Both the position numbers and the translations under genes were made by a program. Below are positions 35,495 through 46,695 of a stretch of DNA of 64,000 nucleotides, one piece after another. Position 1 is the stretch's first letter; each line of letters starts with the position of its first letter. This DNA is from Dryas octopetala. Taxonomy: Eukaryota > Streptophyta > Magnoliopsida > Rosales > Rosaceae. The stretch lies in contig OY992833.1 in the NCBI GenBank assembly GCA_963921425.1, positions 10,333,738-10,397,737 of the forward strand. The letters are read 5' to 3'. The notes beneath the pieces were generated by a model, which was not told where the DNA came from, searched no databases, and saw nothing but the letters and a program-made list of their open reading frames with translations.

Positions 35495-36585
35495 GGGGTG
35501 TGTTTGGGACGGATCAGATCGAAAATAGGGTGTTCCAATTCTAATCCAAAAAATTTCGGAATATAATTTCAGTTCCTATTTTCATTCTAAAAAATCGGAA
35601 TTTCAACGTCTCACTCCAATTTGGAATTTTCAGATTTCTCAGAATTTTTGGATTTTTTTTTGAATATTACATTTTTGGAACTTTCGGATAAAAAATTGGA
35701 ATTTTCACATTTTCTTATTTTCATAATATTTTTTAGAGCATATGTTTTTTTTTTGGTGTGAATAATGATGAAATTAATTGCCCCATCTTTGATCTCCCTT
35801 CCCCCCGTAATGGAAAAAAAATTAGTAATTAATTACAATTACAAAAATGTGGGTGTTTTTTTGCTAGAATTTATGTTATTATGATACACATATATTTATA
35901 ATATACATATGTTTATAATTAGTCATCTGTTTTTAATATATATTATGTGTCTCATTCCAATTTGGAATTTTCGGATTTCTCAGAATTTTTGGATTTTTTT
36001 GGAATATTACATTTTTGGGAACTTTCGGATAAAAAATTAGAATTTTTACATTTTCTTATTTTCATAATATTTTTTAGAGCATATATATATATATATATAT
36101 ATTTTTGTGTGTGAATAATGATGAAATTAATTGCCTCATCTTTGATCTCCCTTCCCCCCGTAATGGAAAAAAAAAGTAGTAACTAATTACAAGTACAAAA
36201 ATGTGGGTGTTTTTTTGCTAGAATTTATGTTATTATGATACACATATATTTATAATATACATATGTTTATAATTAGTCATCTATTTTTAATATATATGTA
36301 TGTGTATGTTTTTAATATAATTTGTTTCATAAAACAAATAATAAATTATTGAAACATATAGTAGAAAATTAAATAAATGATATTTAATATATATATACGG
36401 AATAAATTGACATAATTTCTAAAATATCGGATCAAAATTTACATAAACATTCCAATTCCAATCCAATTTGTTTTGGGATTTTTGAATTTCAGCATTTTCA
36501 AATTTTGAATTTGATTCGGATGTTCCAAAATTAAAAATTTTCGGATCGGAATCGGATTTTCCAATCCAAATCACACCCTCACCTG
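35495..36585. mobile_element. hAT-like non-autonomous element with internal duplication
   Basis: Ends taggggtgtgtttggga (left, about 35492) and tccaaatcacaccct (right, about 36565-36579) form a terminal inverted repeat. The word tcacct occurs on both outer sides and may be part of a target duplication. 'ttccaat', 'tcggaat' and 'tttcgga' words are repeated throughout. TAGGGGTGT-type ends are frequent in plant hAT MITEs. No transposase. Boundaries are approximate. Confidence 0.55.
35611..36293. repeat. Tandem duplication, unit about 341 bp
   Basis: 35611-35951 and 35952-about 36293 are near-identical: tcaYtccaatttggaatttt at the start, then gatctcccttccccccgtaa, then the tatttataatatacatatg stretch. 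Small indels lie in T- and TA-runs. It sits inside the hAT-like element. Confidence 0.85.
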
Positions 36586-37719
36586 AAATCCACCTGACAC
36601 CCCTTTAGTGCACTATCATTGTTGCTCGCTCCAAGTTCTTGCAAACAAGAAATGCAAGCCGAATTTGCAACAAACAATATTCCAATTACACACATTGTAC
36701 AAATTTCAGTTGCTTTCTCAAACGAGTTTAATAAAGAATTTGAAATGACACTAACAAGGAGACCTGATCATCGTTCTCTGTCCAATTTCAATTAGTTGCC
36801 TTTCATCGATCAATGCCAACATTACATTGGTGAGAATTAAATGTGAAGATTAAATACTCAAAAAAAAAAAAAAGGAGAGAAGAAAAACAAAGTTAGGAAT
36901 GGAAGAGAGTAAAAGGGAAATGACCTGAATCAGTTGATTCAATGACCTTCGACACTGTGTCTGCAACCAGATTACTGGCACTCATATTCTCACTTTGGCA
37001 CTCCCAACAAAAATGGGTTTGTTAACAGAGCTTCGGGAAACTCAAGAAACTAGGGTTTACGTAACTTGAATTTGATTCTGATTGGGTTTCATTATGCAAA
37101 TAGAGAGCGTTTGTCATAATTTTAGAAAGTTTTGTGACTCAAAAAGGGAAATATTTATATTTATGACATAAATTTTGGGTTAAATGACATTGGAGGACAT
37201 ATAGTTTGGACCGTGCTACTAGAAGACAAAAACATTCATTTTGTGTCATAGTGAAACATTTTGCCACCTTCGTCAGAGAATCTGTTAAAATTAAAAATCA
37301 CCTATTTTCATGGGCAAAAGTCAATTCACCTCAAATACAGAAAAAATTTAAAACTATTAAAGAAAAAAATGGAGAGGATGCGCATAGCACCGATCCCACC
37401 CGCACCCCATATTTGGCAGAAAATAGTTAAGTTAACTAATTAAAACAACAATCCATTTAAGTATTTAGATGAATTTACATGTACAAAGAAAATATGTATA
37501 CCTTGAATGATTAATATATAGTGACATTGTGGTCTCAAATTGCATGACCAAGTTTCTGTTTTTCTTGATCAAATGTACCTTAATGTTTTGATATTAATGA
37601 ACTTCTTTTGTTTTTTTCTTTAGCCATTGCTCTATTGGCTAAAATATTGGATGAGTCAGACCAAAAATGCCTGTGCATATGATAATTCATCATACAAAGT
37701 TAGTGGAGATGAGTATTCA
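36586..37719. other. Intergenic DNA with TE debris
   Basis: 37160-37440 resembles one end of a MULE-type MITE (gggttaaatgacattggaggac). No gene recognised; the + strand open frames at 37206-37443 look like chance. Confidence 0.3.
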
Positions 37720-38100
37720 CACTACTACAAAAACACTTATTCCTGGCAGAATTAAATCACCAGAAAAAACAATTTTCTAGCGGAAAAATAGCTAAATCCG
37801 CCATGATTATGAAGCAGTGGCGGATAGAGTTTCCGCCAGCATTAAAACCGCATGCAAAATACTTTTCCTGGCGGACAGGTGTGTAAATCCGCCAGGAATA
37901 CCATTTTACGCTGACTAGGCATTAAACTTTTCCTGGCGGATATATCTGCCGACATTAACTTATTCGTGTCGGATATATCCGCCGGCATTGAGTAATTCCT
38001 GGCGGATATAACCGCCAGGGTTATATAACCGCCGACATTGATAGTATATCCGCCAGGAAAAGTAATAAAATATATAAAAAAAATACTTTTCTGGTGGATA
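37720..38100 (+). mobile_element. CACTA terminus with inverted subterminal repeats (truncated)
   Basis: Begins cactactacaaaaacactta, a canonical CACTA end. About ten copies of cctggcgga or tccgccagg follow in both orientations, several as gcggatatatccgc palindromes. No opposite CACTA end follows, so it is a truncated element or a terminal fragment. Its motif differs from the GATATC motif of the element at 1-6620, so it is a different family. Confidence 0.75.
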
Positions 38101-38149
38101 TATCATGATTAGGAGAGTAATTTATGTCAAGACAAGCAACAATGATGAT

Positions 38150-39199
38150 CTGTATACCAACAACACTTTTAAATTACAGAAACAAATTAAGGGCAAGTCA
38201 TATTTTAGAACACTGCAAAATATTTAATAATTTGAACGCTGCATGCATATGGTTTTTATGAAATAGCCTTCTATGTTTGTATGAAAAACTCAGTTTCATA
38301 CTTTCTTTTGATTCTATCTCTTAGTAATTACTGAAATTGTGGGGGTAATCTGCTGCTGTGAATCAAAAGTCTATAACTTCTGGTGGTCTGGGACATATGA
38401 TTCTCCATAAGATTGTTGCTGGCCTTGGGCTGCCTTGTAATAAGTTTAGATTATAGATTTTCTGGATAGATTAGTTAATTAATTAGGATTTGTTGTTTTT
38501 CTCTTTTGTTCTGTTGCTTTCTGGATGTTGGGGAGCTGTTATATATATACTATATATAGATCAAGTTAGTGGAGATGAAGACGTGTCTATCTCATACCAG
38601 CCACAAAGATGTATATTGGCGAACATTTTGCACAGGGCAGAGTCAAATTTTATAAATGCTGTTGTAAATCCTACCAACACCAGATCTGAGACTTGTATGC
38701 AAGAAATAATTTATCAATTCAATATTTCAGCAATATTAATTTATTTCCATATCATTTAAAATTTATAAAATTTCATATCTTTGAATCTTTTTATGAAATC
38801 GTTAAAAAATGTTCACTAGTATATCCTTTTGAATAAATAATTAACTTGTAGAACGTGTTTTACAATTGAAATAGTTTCGGTTTTATTAATAGATACATTG
38901 CCATGCACGTTAGTCTACGCACATGGCAATATCTCATCCAACGTACATAGCCATGTACACGTAGTCCCTTTCAACATACCTGCCCACGGACGAATTTCAT
39001 GTGTACACCTTCTAGCTAGTATATTTATGATCAAGCAAATTTATGGATTAATTTTTTTTCCCAAGTATGCTTAGATATATATATATATATATATTCTTGT
39101 TACTTTATAGTTTATAGTAGGTATTAATATAATTGGAAGATACATTAATAAATTTAACAGTATTAAAAGTTTATCGTGGATCGTCGTCATGTAAGTATG
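38150..39199 (+). repeat. Segmental duplication, copy A (split by the retrotransposon at 39200)
   Basis: Similar along its length to 49780-51125. Shared landmarks are tgttctgttgctttctggat, gttagtggagatgaRgaMgtgtctatctc, gtagaacgtgttttaMaattgaaa, catagccatgtacacgtag and a (TA)n tract. A few bases of it continue at 45155-45165 after the retrotransposon. Confidence 0.8.
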
Positions 39200-41896
39200 T
39201 GTAACGACCCGACCCAAAGTTGACTTTTAAAACTAATGAACTTTCATCTTTGACTTTGGGCACGTTGGAAAGGTCTCGAGTTCACGAGTTCGTAGACACG
39301 CGGCACGCGTCAATCGGAGTTATGGTTTGGAAGTTACGGGCATTTGAAGTAAAGGGCAAACTTGTAAATTTTACAAAAGTGGGTTTTAAAACCCAAAAAC
39401 CAGATTTTTATCTCATTCTCTCTCCTCTCTCCCCGACCCTCTCCCTCTCCCGTGTGTCTCTCCCTCCCTCACTCTCGCCGATCTGCCACCGGCGCGTGGC
39501 GGCGCGTCCGGCGGCGGATGGGCTGGGTTTTCGGCCCACCAGCCTTGCCGTCCCTCCCCCTTCCTCCCTCTGGCCGTCGATCACCAACCTAAGCCACCAT
39601 CGCGACGGATCGACGCGAAGACCGAGAGAGGCCCTCGTCGGCGATCTCCTTTTTCCGGCGACGACGGGACGCCGGACCACCTGGGTTCTCTTCCCCAGGC
39701 CCCGGCGAGTCCAGTCACGTCCTCCCCTAGCTCCGACGACCCCTCACGGTGGCAGATCGAGCAATTTCAGGCCGGCGGCTTCTCCGGCCAGTTCGAGCTT
39801 TTCCGGCGAGATTTGGCCCTCGATCCAGTTGACAAAATCGATCCTCTAGGTACGGGTAATCTTTCCCCTAAGGTGTTGATGTTAAATTTTGAGATTTTAG
39901 AAATTCGATTTTTAGGTTTAGGTCTATTTTGAATATCTTGAAATCGGACTCAAATTTGTGATGTTTACGTACAATTGAAGGTTCTATTATATAATTAGGA
40001 TTGTTTGGAGTTGAATTTGGATATTTCTATGTTTGTGCCGCCGCTGCCACCGACGGCTCCGCCACTTGTGGCGGCGAGTTAGGTGGTTTTTTCTTGTTAA
40101 TCAGCCTTCCCAGGACTCTTAGAGGCCAACCCTAGGGTCTGTTTACGTGTTGGAGAGTATTGTGTGTAATTTGAGGCTGGGCAGCCACCGTGCGTGGTGG
40201 TTACCGCCCATTTCGGTCATTGAACGGCCAAATTGTGAAACCTGAATATTTAAATATTGGTTGTCTGGTCTTAACAGGTATACGGATTCAGGAAATATCA
40301 TTCCCGATGCCGTTATGCTGCCGGATTTGGTATCCGAGCAATGCCACTGTGAAGGGTAGGATTTGAATTAGGAGAATGAATTGACGAGGATTTGAGGCGA
40401 AGGAATTAATTGGGAATTATAGCGTTGCTTAGAGGAGAGTCACCAAATTAGAGAAGGATTATTTATAGTCGAGGTTAATGATTGATGATTAGGCAGTTAT
40501 TACATACAAATGATCAAACTAATTATTGAGGAAAAGTCAGTATGTTTCGAGTGACAGACAAGTGATGGTTTATAAGCGGGAATCAAATTCGGAAGGATTC
40601 GGCAGAGTTCAGAGAAATTTTGGGAAAAATGTTGTGAGTTGGAAATGCGAGTACGGATAGGATATGAGCCTGCTTGTACGGAGAGACCCCTCCGTACGAG
40701 ATTGTGGCTAGGATACGAGCCTGCTCGTACGGAGAGACCCCTCCGTATGAGATTGTGGCTAGGATACGAGCCTGCTCGTACGGAGAGACCCCTCCGTATG
40801 AGATTGTGGCTAGGATACGAGCCTGCTCGTACGGAGAGACCCCTCCGTATGAGATTGTGGCTAGGATACGAGCCTGCTCGTGCGGAAGGGTCATCCGTAC
40901 GAGATTGTGGCTAGGATTTGATACGAGCCTGCTCGTGCGGAAGGGTCATCCGTACGAGATTGTGGCTAGGATTTGATACGAGCCTGCTCGTGCGGAAGGG
41001 TCATCCGTACGAGATTGTGGCTAGGATTTGAGCCTGCCCGAGTGTGGGATTGTGGCCAGGACATTGTCTACAGTACAGGTACGAGAATGATGTGAGTTTT
41101 AAGAATAAGTGTTTCAAGATATCAGCTTCCAAGGATAAATTCAGTTCAGAGTTTGACTTACGATTGAGGGGATTTAAAAATGGTTCTGAAAGGAGATTTT
41201 TGAAAGTAGTTATAAAGCTGGAGGATTTCCAAGAAACGAAGTGTGTGAAATTAGATAGATGGTTGTTGGGTTGCTTGTATTGCTTTTATTTGCAAGGACT
41301 TAGTAAAATCTAGGCTTGAATCGTGAGGACGGAAATGATGGTGTCTATGAATTGAGGTTATGAGTTAGAAAGTGAACGAATCGAGATTGAGGTTAATAGT
41401 TGACGTTTAGGCATTTGAATGGCATAATGATTATTATTATTAATGGTGGAATTTGATGAGAATATGAGGAATTATTGTTTATCTTGATGTTTGGATAATT
41501 GTTGATGAAATTGTGATGTGATTTGAGTAGGTATGAATATTTTTGTGGATTGTTTTTGAGTTTGGGGATTGAGAAAATTATTGAGGACAATTATTATGTC
41601 ACTTCACTCATACGAGCTCTAGTGAGCTTACCGGGTTGTCGTATAACCTGGTACACTATGGATGTGGTGTAGGATTTGTGTTTGCAGGTTAAGCAGACTG
41701 AGAAGTAGTGGGGAGAAGACGATGCAGTGGGACCCAGAGAGATTTATTTAATTGTTTTTACTCAGTGGTTTGTTTAAAATGTTTTTGATAGAATTGTATT
41801 TACTTATGTTGTTGTGCATGGCTCAAAAGTAAGAGAAAACAGATTTAACAGTTTGATGTTCAGTATTTTCATGGGCCCGAGGTTCGGGGTGTTTCA
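39200..41896 (+). repeat. 5' LTR
   Basis: A short AT/GC-mixed start, then a CT-rich tract (39417-39475) that looks like the start of the transcribed leader, then a GC-rich segment to about 39840. The 51-bp hairpin array is at about 40660-41040. The block cactcatacgagctctagtg lies at 41607-41626, which is shared with the solo LTR. The 209-codon open frame at 39220-39849 lies in the GC-rich part and has no recognised domain. Confidence 0.95.
40660..41040 (+). repeat. 51-bp hairpin tandem repeats (5' LTR copy)
   Basis: Seven units of about 51-56 bp. Four have the core ctcgtacggag-agaccc-ctccgtatgag (one unit ends cgtacgag); three have ctcgtgcgga-agggtca-tccgtacgag. Each core can fold into a 10-11 bp stem with a 6-7 nt loop, and the preceding acgagcctgctcgt can form a smaller competing stem. 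The second copy is at about 43913-44293. Unit length 51 is 17 codons, so frames stay open through the array without coding. Confidence 0.9.
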
Positions 41897-42287
41897 AATG
41901 GTATCAGAGCTAGACCCGGCCGGAAGTGTGTGGATTGCAAGACCCAGGGACCAAGACCCTGAGTGGGCGGCTGCGCGAGGCAGTGGCGAGCTACCAGGTG
42001 AGGAGAAGTGAGTGATCCCACACTGCCCGGGTGAGGAATGGTGATTTACAGAATGTTTGTGAAAGCCAGTTTGAGAAAGAAAATGATTTTCAAGTGATTT
42101 CAGAAATGTATTTTATTTGAGCCATGAAAATGTTTGAGAAAGTTTTGAGGAATGTCCCATGCACTGTCATCGTCTCTCTGCTCCTCAGCAAGTTCAGGAA
42201 AGTTGGAAGTTTGAGACTTAGTATGAGGTTTGAAGTTAGAAAAGTTGGAAGGTTGAGTAAGTTTATTAATAAGAGATCAGAGGGTCA

Positions 42288-42317
42288 ATCAGAGTGGCGC
42301 AGCGGAAGCATGGTGAG
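42288..42317 (+). other. Initiator tRNA-Met-like segment (5' half only)
   Basis: From 42288 the bases atc, then agagtggcgcagcggaagc, then atggtgag match the 5' half of plant initiator tRNA-Met as I recall it, 22 identical bases followed by about 8 with two differences. It includes the pol III A box (tggcgcagcgg). The anticodon arm, B box and 3' half are not present, so it is not a tRNA gene. Confidence 0.7.
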
Positions 42318-42452
42318 ACTTAAACAAATCACGTGGGCACGTGGTCAATAGAGGGATCAGCGAGGTCGATAGGAGGTACGAGTTTGGGCATCGCTTGTCT
42401 GTTACGATATATGCTAAATTTCGAGGACGAAATTTTTGTAAGGGGGGAAGAT

Positions 42453-45149
42453 TGTAACGACCCGACCCAAAGTTGACTTTTAAAACTAATGAACTTTCAT
42501 CTTTGACTTTGGGCACGTTGGAAAGGTCTCGAGTTCACGAGTTCGTAGACACGCGGCACGCGTCAATCGGAGTTATGGTTTGGAAGTTACGGGCATTTGA
42601 AGTAAAGGGCAAACTTGTAAATTTTACAAAAGTGGGTTTTAAAACCCAAAAACCAGATTTTTATCTCATTCTCTCTCCTCTCTCCCCGACCCTCTCCCTC
42701 TCCCGTGTGTCTCTCCCTCCCTCACTCTCGCCGATCTGCCACCGGCGCGTGGCGGCGCGTCCGGCGGCGGATGGGCTGGGTTTTCGGCCCACCAGCCTTG
42801 CCGTCCCTCCCCCTTCCTCCCTCTGGCCGTCGATCACCAACCTAAGCCACCATCGCGACGGATCGACGCGAAGACCGAGAGAGGCCCTCGTCGGCGATCT
42901 CCTTTTTCCGGCGACGACGGGACGCCGGACCACCTGGGTTCTCTTCCCCAGGCCCCGGCGAGTCCAGTCACGTCCTCCCCTAGCTCCGACGACCCCTCAC
43001 GGTGGCAGATCGAGCAATTTCAGGCCGGCGGCTTCTCCGGCCAGTTCGAGCTTTTCCGGCGAGATTTGGCCCTCGATCCAGTTGACAAAATCGATCCTCT
43101 AGGTACGGGTAATCTTTCCCCTAAGGTGTTGATGTTAAATTTTGAGATTTTAGAAATTCGATTTTTAGGTTTAGGTCTATTTTGAATATCTTGAAATCGG
43201 ACTCAAATTTGTGATGTTTACGTACAATTGAAGGTTCTATTATATAATTAGGATTGTTTGGAGTTGAATTTGGATATTTCTATGTTTGTGCCGCCGCTGC
43301 CACCGACGGCTCCGCCACTTGTGGCGGCGAGTTAGGTGGTTTTTTCTTGTTAATCAGCCTTCCCAGGACTCTTAGAGGCCAACCCTAGGGTCTGTTTACG
43401 TGTTGGAGAGTATTGTGTGTAATTTGAGGCTGGGCAGCCACCGTGCGTGGTGGTTACCGCCCATTTCGGTCATTGAACGGCCAAATTGTGAAACCTGAAT
43501 ATTTAAATATTGGTTGTCTGGTCTTAACAGGTATACGGATTCAGGAAATATCATTCCCGATGCCGTTATGCTGCCGGATTTGGTATCCGAGCAATGCCAC
43601 TGTGAAGGGTAGGATTTGAATTAGGAGAATGAATTGACGAGGATTTGAGGCGAAGGAATTAATTGGGAATTATAGCGTTGCTTAGAGGAGAGTCACCAAA
43701 TTAGAGAAGGATTATTTATAGTCGAGGTTAATGATTGATGATTAGGCAGTTATTACATACAAATGATCAAACTAATTATTGAGGAAAAGTCAGTATGTTT
43801 CGAGTGACAGACAAGTGATGGTTTATAAGCGGGAATCAAATTCGGAAGGATTCGGCAGAGTTCAGAGAAATTTTGGGAAAAATGTTGTGAGTTGGAAATG
43901 CGAGTACGGATAGGATATGAGCCTGCTTGTACGGAGAGACCCCTCCGTACGAGATTGTGGCTAGGATACGAGCCTGCTCGTACGGAGAGACCCCTCCGTA
44001 TGAGATTGTGGCTAGGATACGAGCCTGCTCGTACGGAGAGACCCCTCCGTATGAGATTGTGGCTAGGATACGAGCCTGCTCGTACGGAGAGACCCCTCCG
44101 TATGAGATTGTGGCTAGGATACGAGCCTGCTCGTGCGGAAGGGTCATCCGTACGAGATTGTGGCTAGGATTTGATACGAGCCTGCTCGTGCGGAAGGGTC
44201 ATCCGTACGAGATTGTGGCTAGGATTTGATACGAGCCTGCTCGTGCGGAAGGGTCATCCGTACGAGATTGTGGCTAGGATTTGAGCCTGCCCGAGTGTGG
44301 GATTGTGGCCAGGACATTGTCTACAGTACAGGTACGAGAATGATGTGAGTTTTAAGAATAAGTGTTTCAAGATATCAGCTTCCAAGGATAAATTCAGTTC
44401 AGAGTTTGACTTACGATTGAGGGGATTTAAAAATGGTTCTGAAAGGAGATTTTTGAAAGTAGTTATAAAGCTGGAGGATTTCCAAGAAACGAAGTGTGTG
44501 AAATTAGATAGATGGTTGTTGGGTTGCTTGTATTGCTTTTATTTGCAAGGACTTAGTAAAATCTAGGCTTGAATCGTGAGGACGGAAATGATGGTGTCTA
44601 TGAATTGAGGTTATGAGTTAGAAAGTGAACGAATCGAGATTGAGGTTAATAGTTGACGTTTAGGCATTTGAATGGCATAATGATTATTATTATTAATGGT
44701 GGAATTTGATGAGAATATGAGGAATTATTGTTTATCTTGATGTTTGGATAATTGTTGATGAAATTGTGATGTGATTTGAGTAGGTATGAATATTTTTGTG
44801 GATTGTTTTTGAGTTTGGGGATTGAGAAAATTATTGAGGACAATTATTATGTCACTTCACTCATACGAGCTCTAGTGAGCTTACCGGGTTGTCGTATAAC
44901 CTGGTACACTATGGATGTGGTGTAGGATTTGTGTTTGCAGGTTAAGCAGACTGAGAAGTAGTGGGGAGAAGACGATGCAGTGGGACCCAGAGAGATTTAT
45001 TTAATTGTTTTTACTCAGTGGTTTGTTTAAAATGTTTTTGATAGAATTGTATTTACTTATGTTGTTGTGCATGGCTCAAAAGTAAGAGAAAACAGATTTA
45101 ACAGTTTGATGTTCAGTATTTTCATGGGCCCGAGGTTCGGGGTGTTTCA
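42453..45149 (+). repeat. 3' LTR
   Basis: Apparently identical to 39200-41896, including the 51-bp array. Preceded by the polypurine tract and followed by the target duplication gtatg. Confidence 0.95.
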
Positions 45150-45154
45150 GTATG

Positions 45155-45695
45155 TTAGGATATGATGTAAACCTTGTGATTATTGAACCTTACCAAGGCT
45201 AATGTTCTTATAAATTTCTTTTATCATGTCTTGGGAATTAATATTTTCCCAGAAGATTTGGAACAGAAAATTATAGACATCGATCAACATATGTCATAAT
45301 GTATTCTTTTTGCCTTATAATATTTATAATTAAATGAATGGATCAGTGAAACTGATCAATAATTTTGATTGTGTTAATTAAAAGTTGTTCATGATCATTT
45401 ATTTATTAAATCGTGAAATTATTCATTAGTAAAAGTGAAATCTATAAGATCAATGAAAGATGAGTTTCATTAGATGAAACAACTATATCCAACCATTGCA
45501 TTCCTAATTAAAGTGAAAACATCAAACATTTGGAAACATTAAATTTGTTTAATTTTATTTAACGGTGTTAAGTAGAATCAAATGAGTATTTACCAATTAT
45601 CAAGTTTAGCTTGTGCATTTCTTCTTTGATGTATATATTTGGTTTAGGTTTCATTTCTCACTTCATAAATGCATGCTGATATCAGTTTTATCTTT
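45155..45695. other. AT-rich intergenic DNA
   Basis: Nothing recognised beyond the first bases, which continue the duplicated segment A. Confidence 0.3.
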
Positions 45696-46222
45696 GTGAC
45701 TTTCTATCACCAATAGTTCTACTTTTAGTCAAACATCAAATTGGTCCTTAAAGTGCATTTTCAATCAATTTCATCTTTGCCATCGAATATTAATTTGAAT
45801 TGATCCCTAGACAAACTTTGAAAATTCGCAAAAAATAGCTCAGGATACGAAAAAATTCATAGAAAATTTATACGGACTCGTCTTGACTACTACTATTTTT
45901 ATATGGGGTCAAATTATCAAATTGATCGATTTTCCAAAAAAATTGGAATTCTCAAACTAATTGCCCGAATTTTCTGAAAAATACTAAACATCAATTTGAT
46001 AATTTGACCCCATATAAAAATAGTAGTAGTCAAGACAAGTCCATAGAAATTTTCGGGGAATTTTTTCATATCCTGAGTTATATTTGGCGAATTTTCAAAG
46101 TGTGTATAGGGACTATAAATTGATGTTCGGTGCAAATATGAGGGATGACATTGAGTGAAAATGCGCTTTAAATACCAAATTGATATTTTGGTAAAAGTGA
46201 GTGACTATTTATGATAAAAGCC
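45696..46222. mobile_element. Foldback element (527 bp, nearly full-length palindrome)
   Basis: The two halves are inverted copies: tatatggggtcaaattatca (45901-45920) pairs with tgataatttgaccccatata (45999-46018). The arms continue outward through gtcttgactactactat, tcaggatac, ctttgaaaattcg and caaattggtccttaaagtgc. Arms are roughly 220 bp with a loop of about 80 bp. ttatcttt occurs at both edges (45688-45695, 46223-46230) as an 8-bp candidate duplication. Non-coding; a transcript would form a long hairpin. Confidence 0.8.
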
Positions 46223-46230
46223 TTATCTTT

Positions 46231-46503
46231 ATTAACTTATATCAATCATATTCATAGTTTTAACAAATTTGTTACGTACAATTTATCTAACAATTTTTTT
46301 TTTCCTGCTGATAAATTTTTTGTAGTTGTTGTCTATTATATAAAGCATATGTTCTAAACCCTAAAAACAACAATAATCCCTAAACCCTTGCCATGAGGGA
46401 AGCAATGCGTATAGATAGTACGTAGTCGTTCACTTAATTCATTAATAATGAATATGTACTGGATATGATTGTATGTTAAGATATATATAACATCGATCAG
46501 TCC
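46231..46503. other. AT-rich spacer
   Basis: No feature seen. Confidence 0.3.
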
Positions 46504-46695
46504 TTCTCTAGAGAGGATGTCTGTATTTTTCAAAATTTACGGATGCCGACACAATGCCAACATAGGATAGATATTGTGTGGACACGAAATTTCAAAACTT
46601 GCTGCAGTCCATCATATGTGCCGACACAATGTCTACCTCATATCGATGTGTCGGCATCCGCAAAATTTGAAAAATGTGGATATATTCTCTAGAGA
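46504..46695. mobile_element. MITE-like inverted repeat (192 bp)
   Basis: ttctctagaga lies at both ends, itself nearly palindromic. The arms pair through gtatttttcaaaatttacgg and atgccgacaca against tgtgtcggcat and ccgcaaaatttgaaaaatg. Because the end word is palindromic it could be either terminus or an 11-bp duplication. Confidence 0.65.

Larger units (their letters stand above)
39195..45154 (+). mobile_element. Non-autonomous Ty3/gypsy LTR retrotransposon (LARD-like), apparently very young
   Basis: LTRs 39200-41896 and 42453-45149 (2697 bp each) begin tgtaacgacc and end gggtgtttca. They look identical base for base, offset by exactly 3253. The target duplication gtatg is at 39195-39199 and 45150-45154. 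The internal region is only 556 bp (41897-42452) and encodes no protein domain. It opens with the primer-binding site tggtatcagagc (41899-41910, initiator tRNA-Met) and closes with a polypurine tract (taaggggggaaga, 42439-42451) overlapping a last remnant that reads FRGRNF, typical of the end of chromovirus-type pol. All proteins must have come from a helper. The label LARD is by structure; the family name is unknown. Confidence 0.95.

Noticed and set aside
39220..39849. A 209-codon open frame in each LTR (repeated at 42473-43102)
   Set aside because: It begins in the LTR start and runs through a GC/CT-rich leader with low-complexity content and no domain. The second copy is identical simply because the LTRs are.
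40583..40976. Repetitive proteins on both strands of the hairpin array
   Set aside because: The unit is 51 bp, a multiple of three, so any frame without a stop in one unit stays open in all. No start or domain context.
40660..41040. CRISPR-like array of direct repeats
   Set aside because: Repeats are contiguous with no unique spacers, lie inside a plant LTR, and are explained as a tandem hairpin repeat.
42288..42317. A tRNA-Met gene
   Set aside because: Only the 5' half is present; no anticodon arm, T arm or 3' acceptor strand, so no cloverleaf can form.
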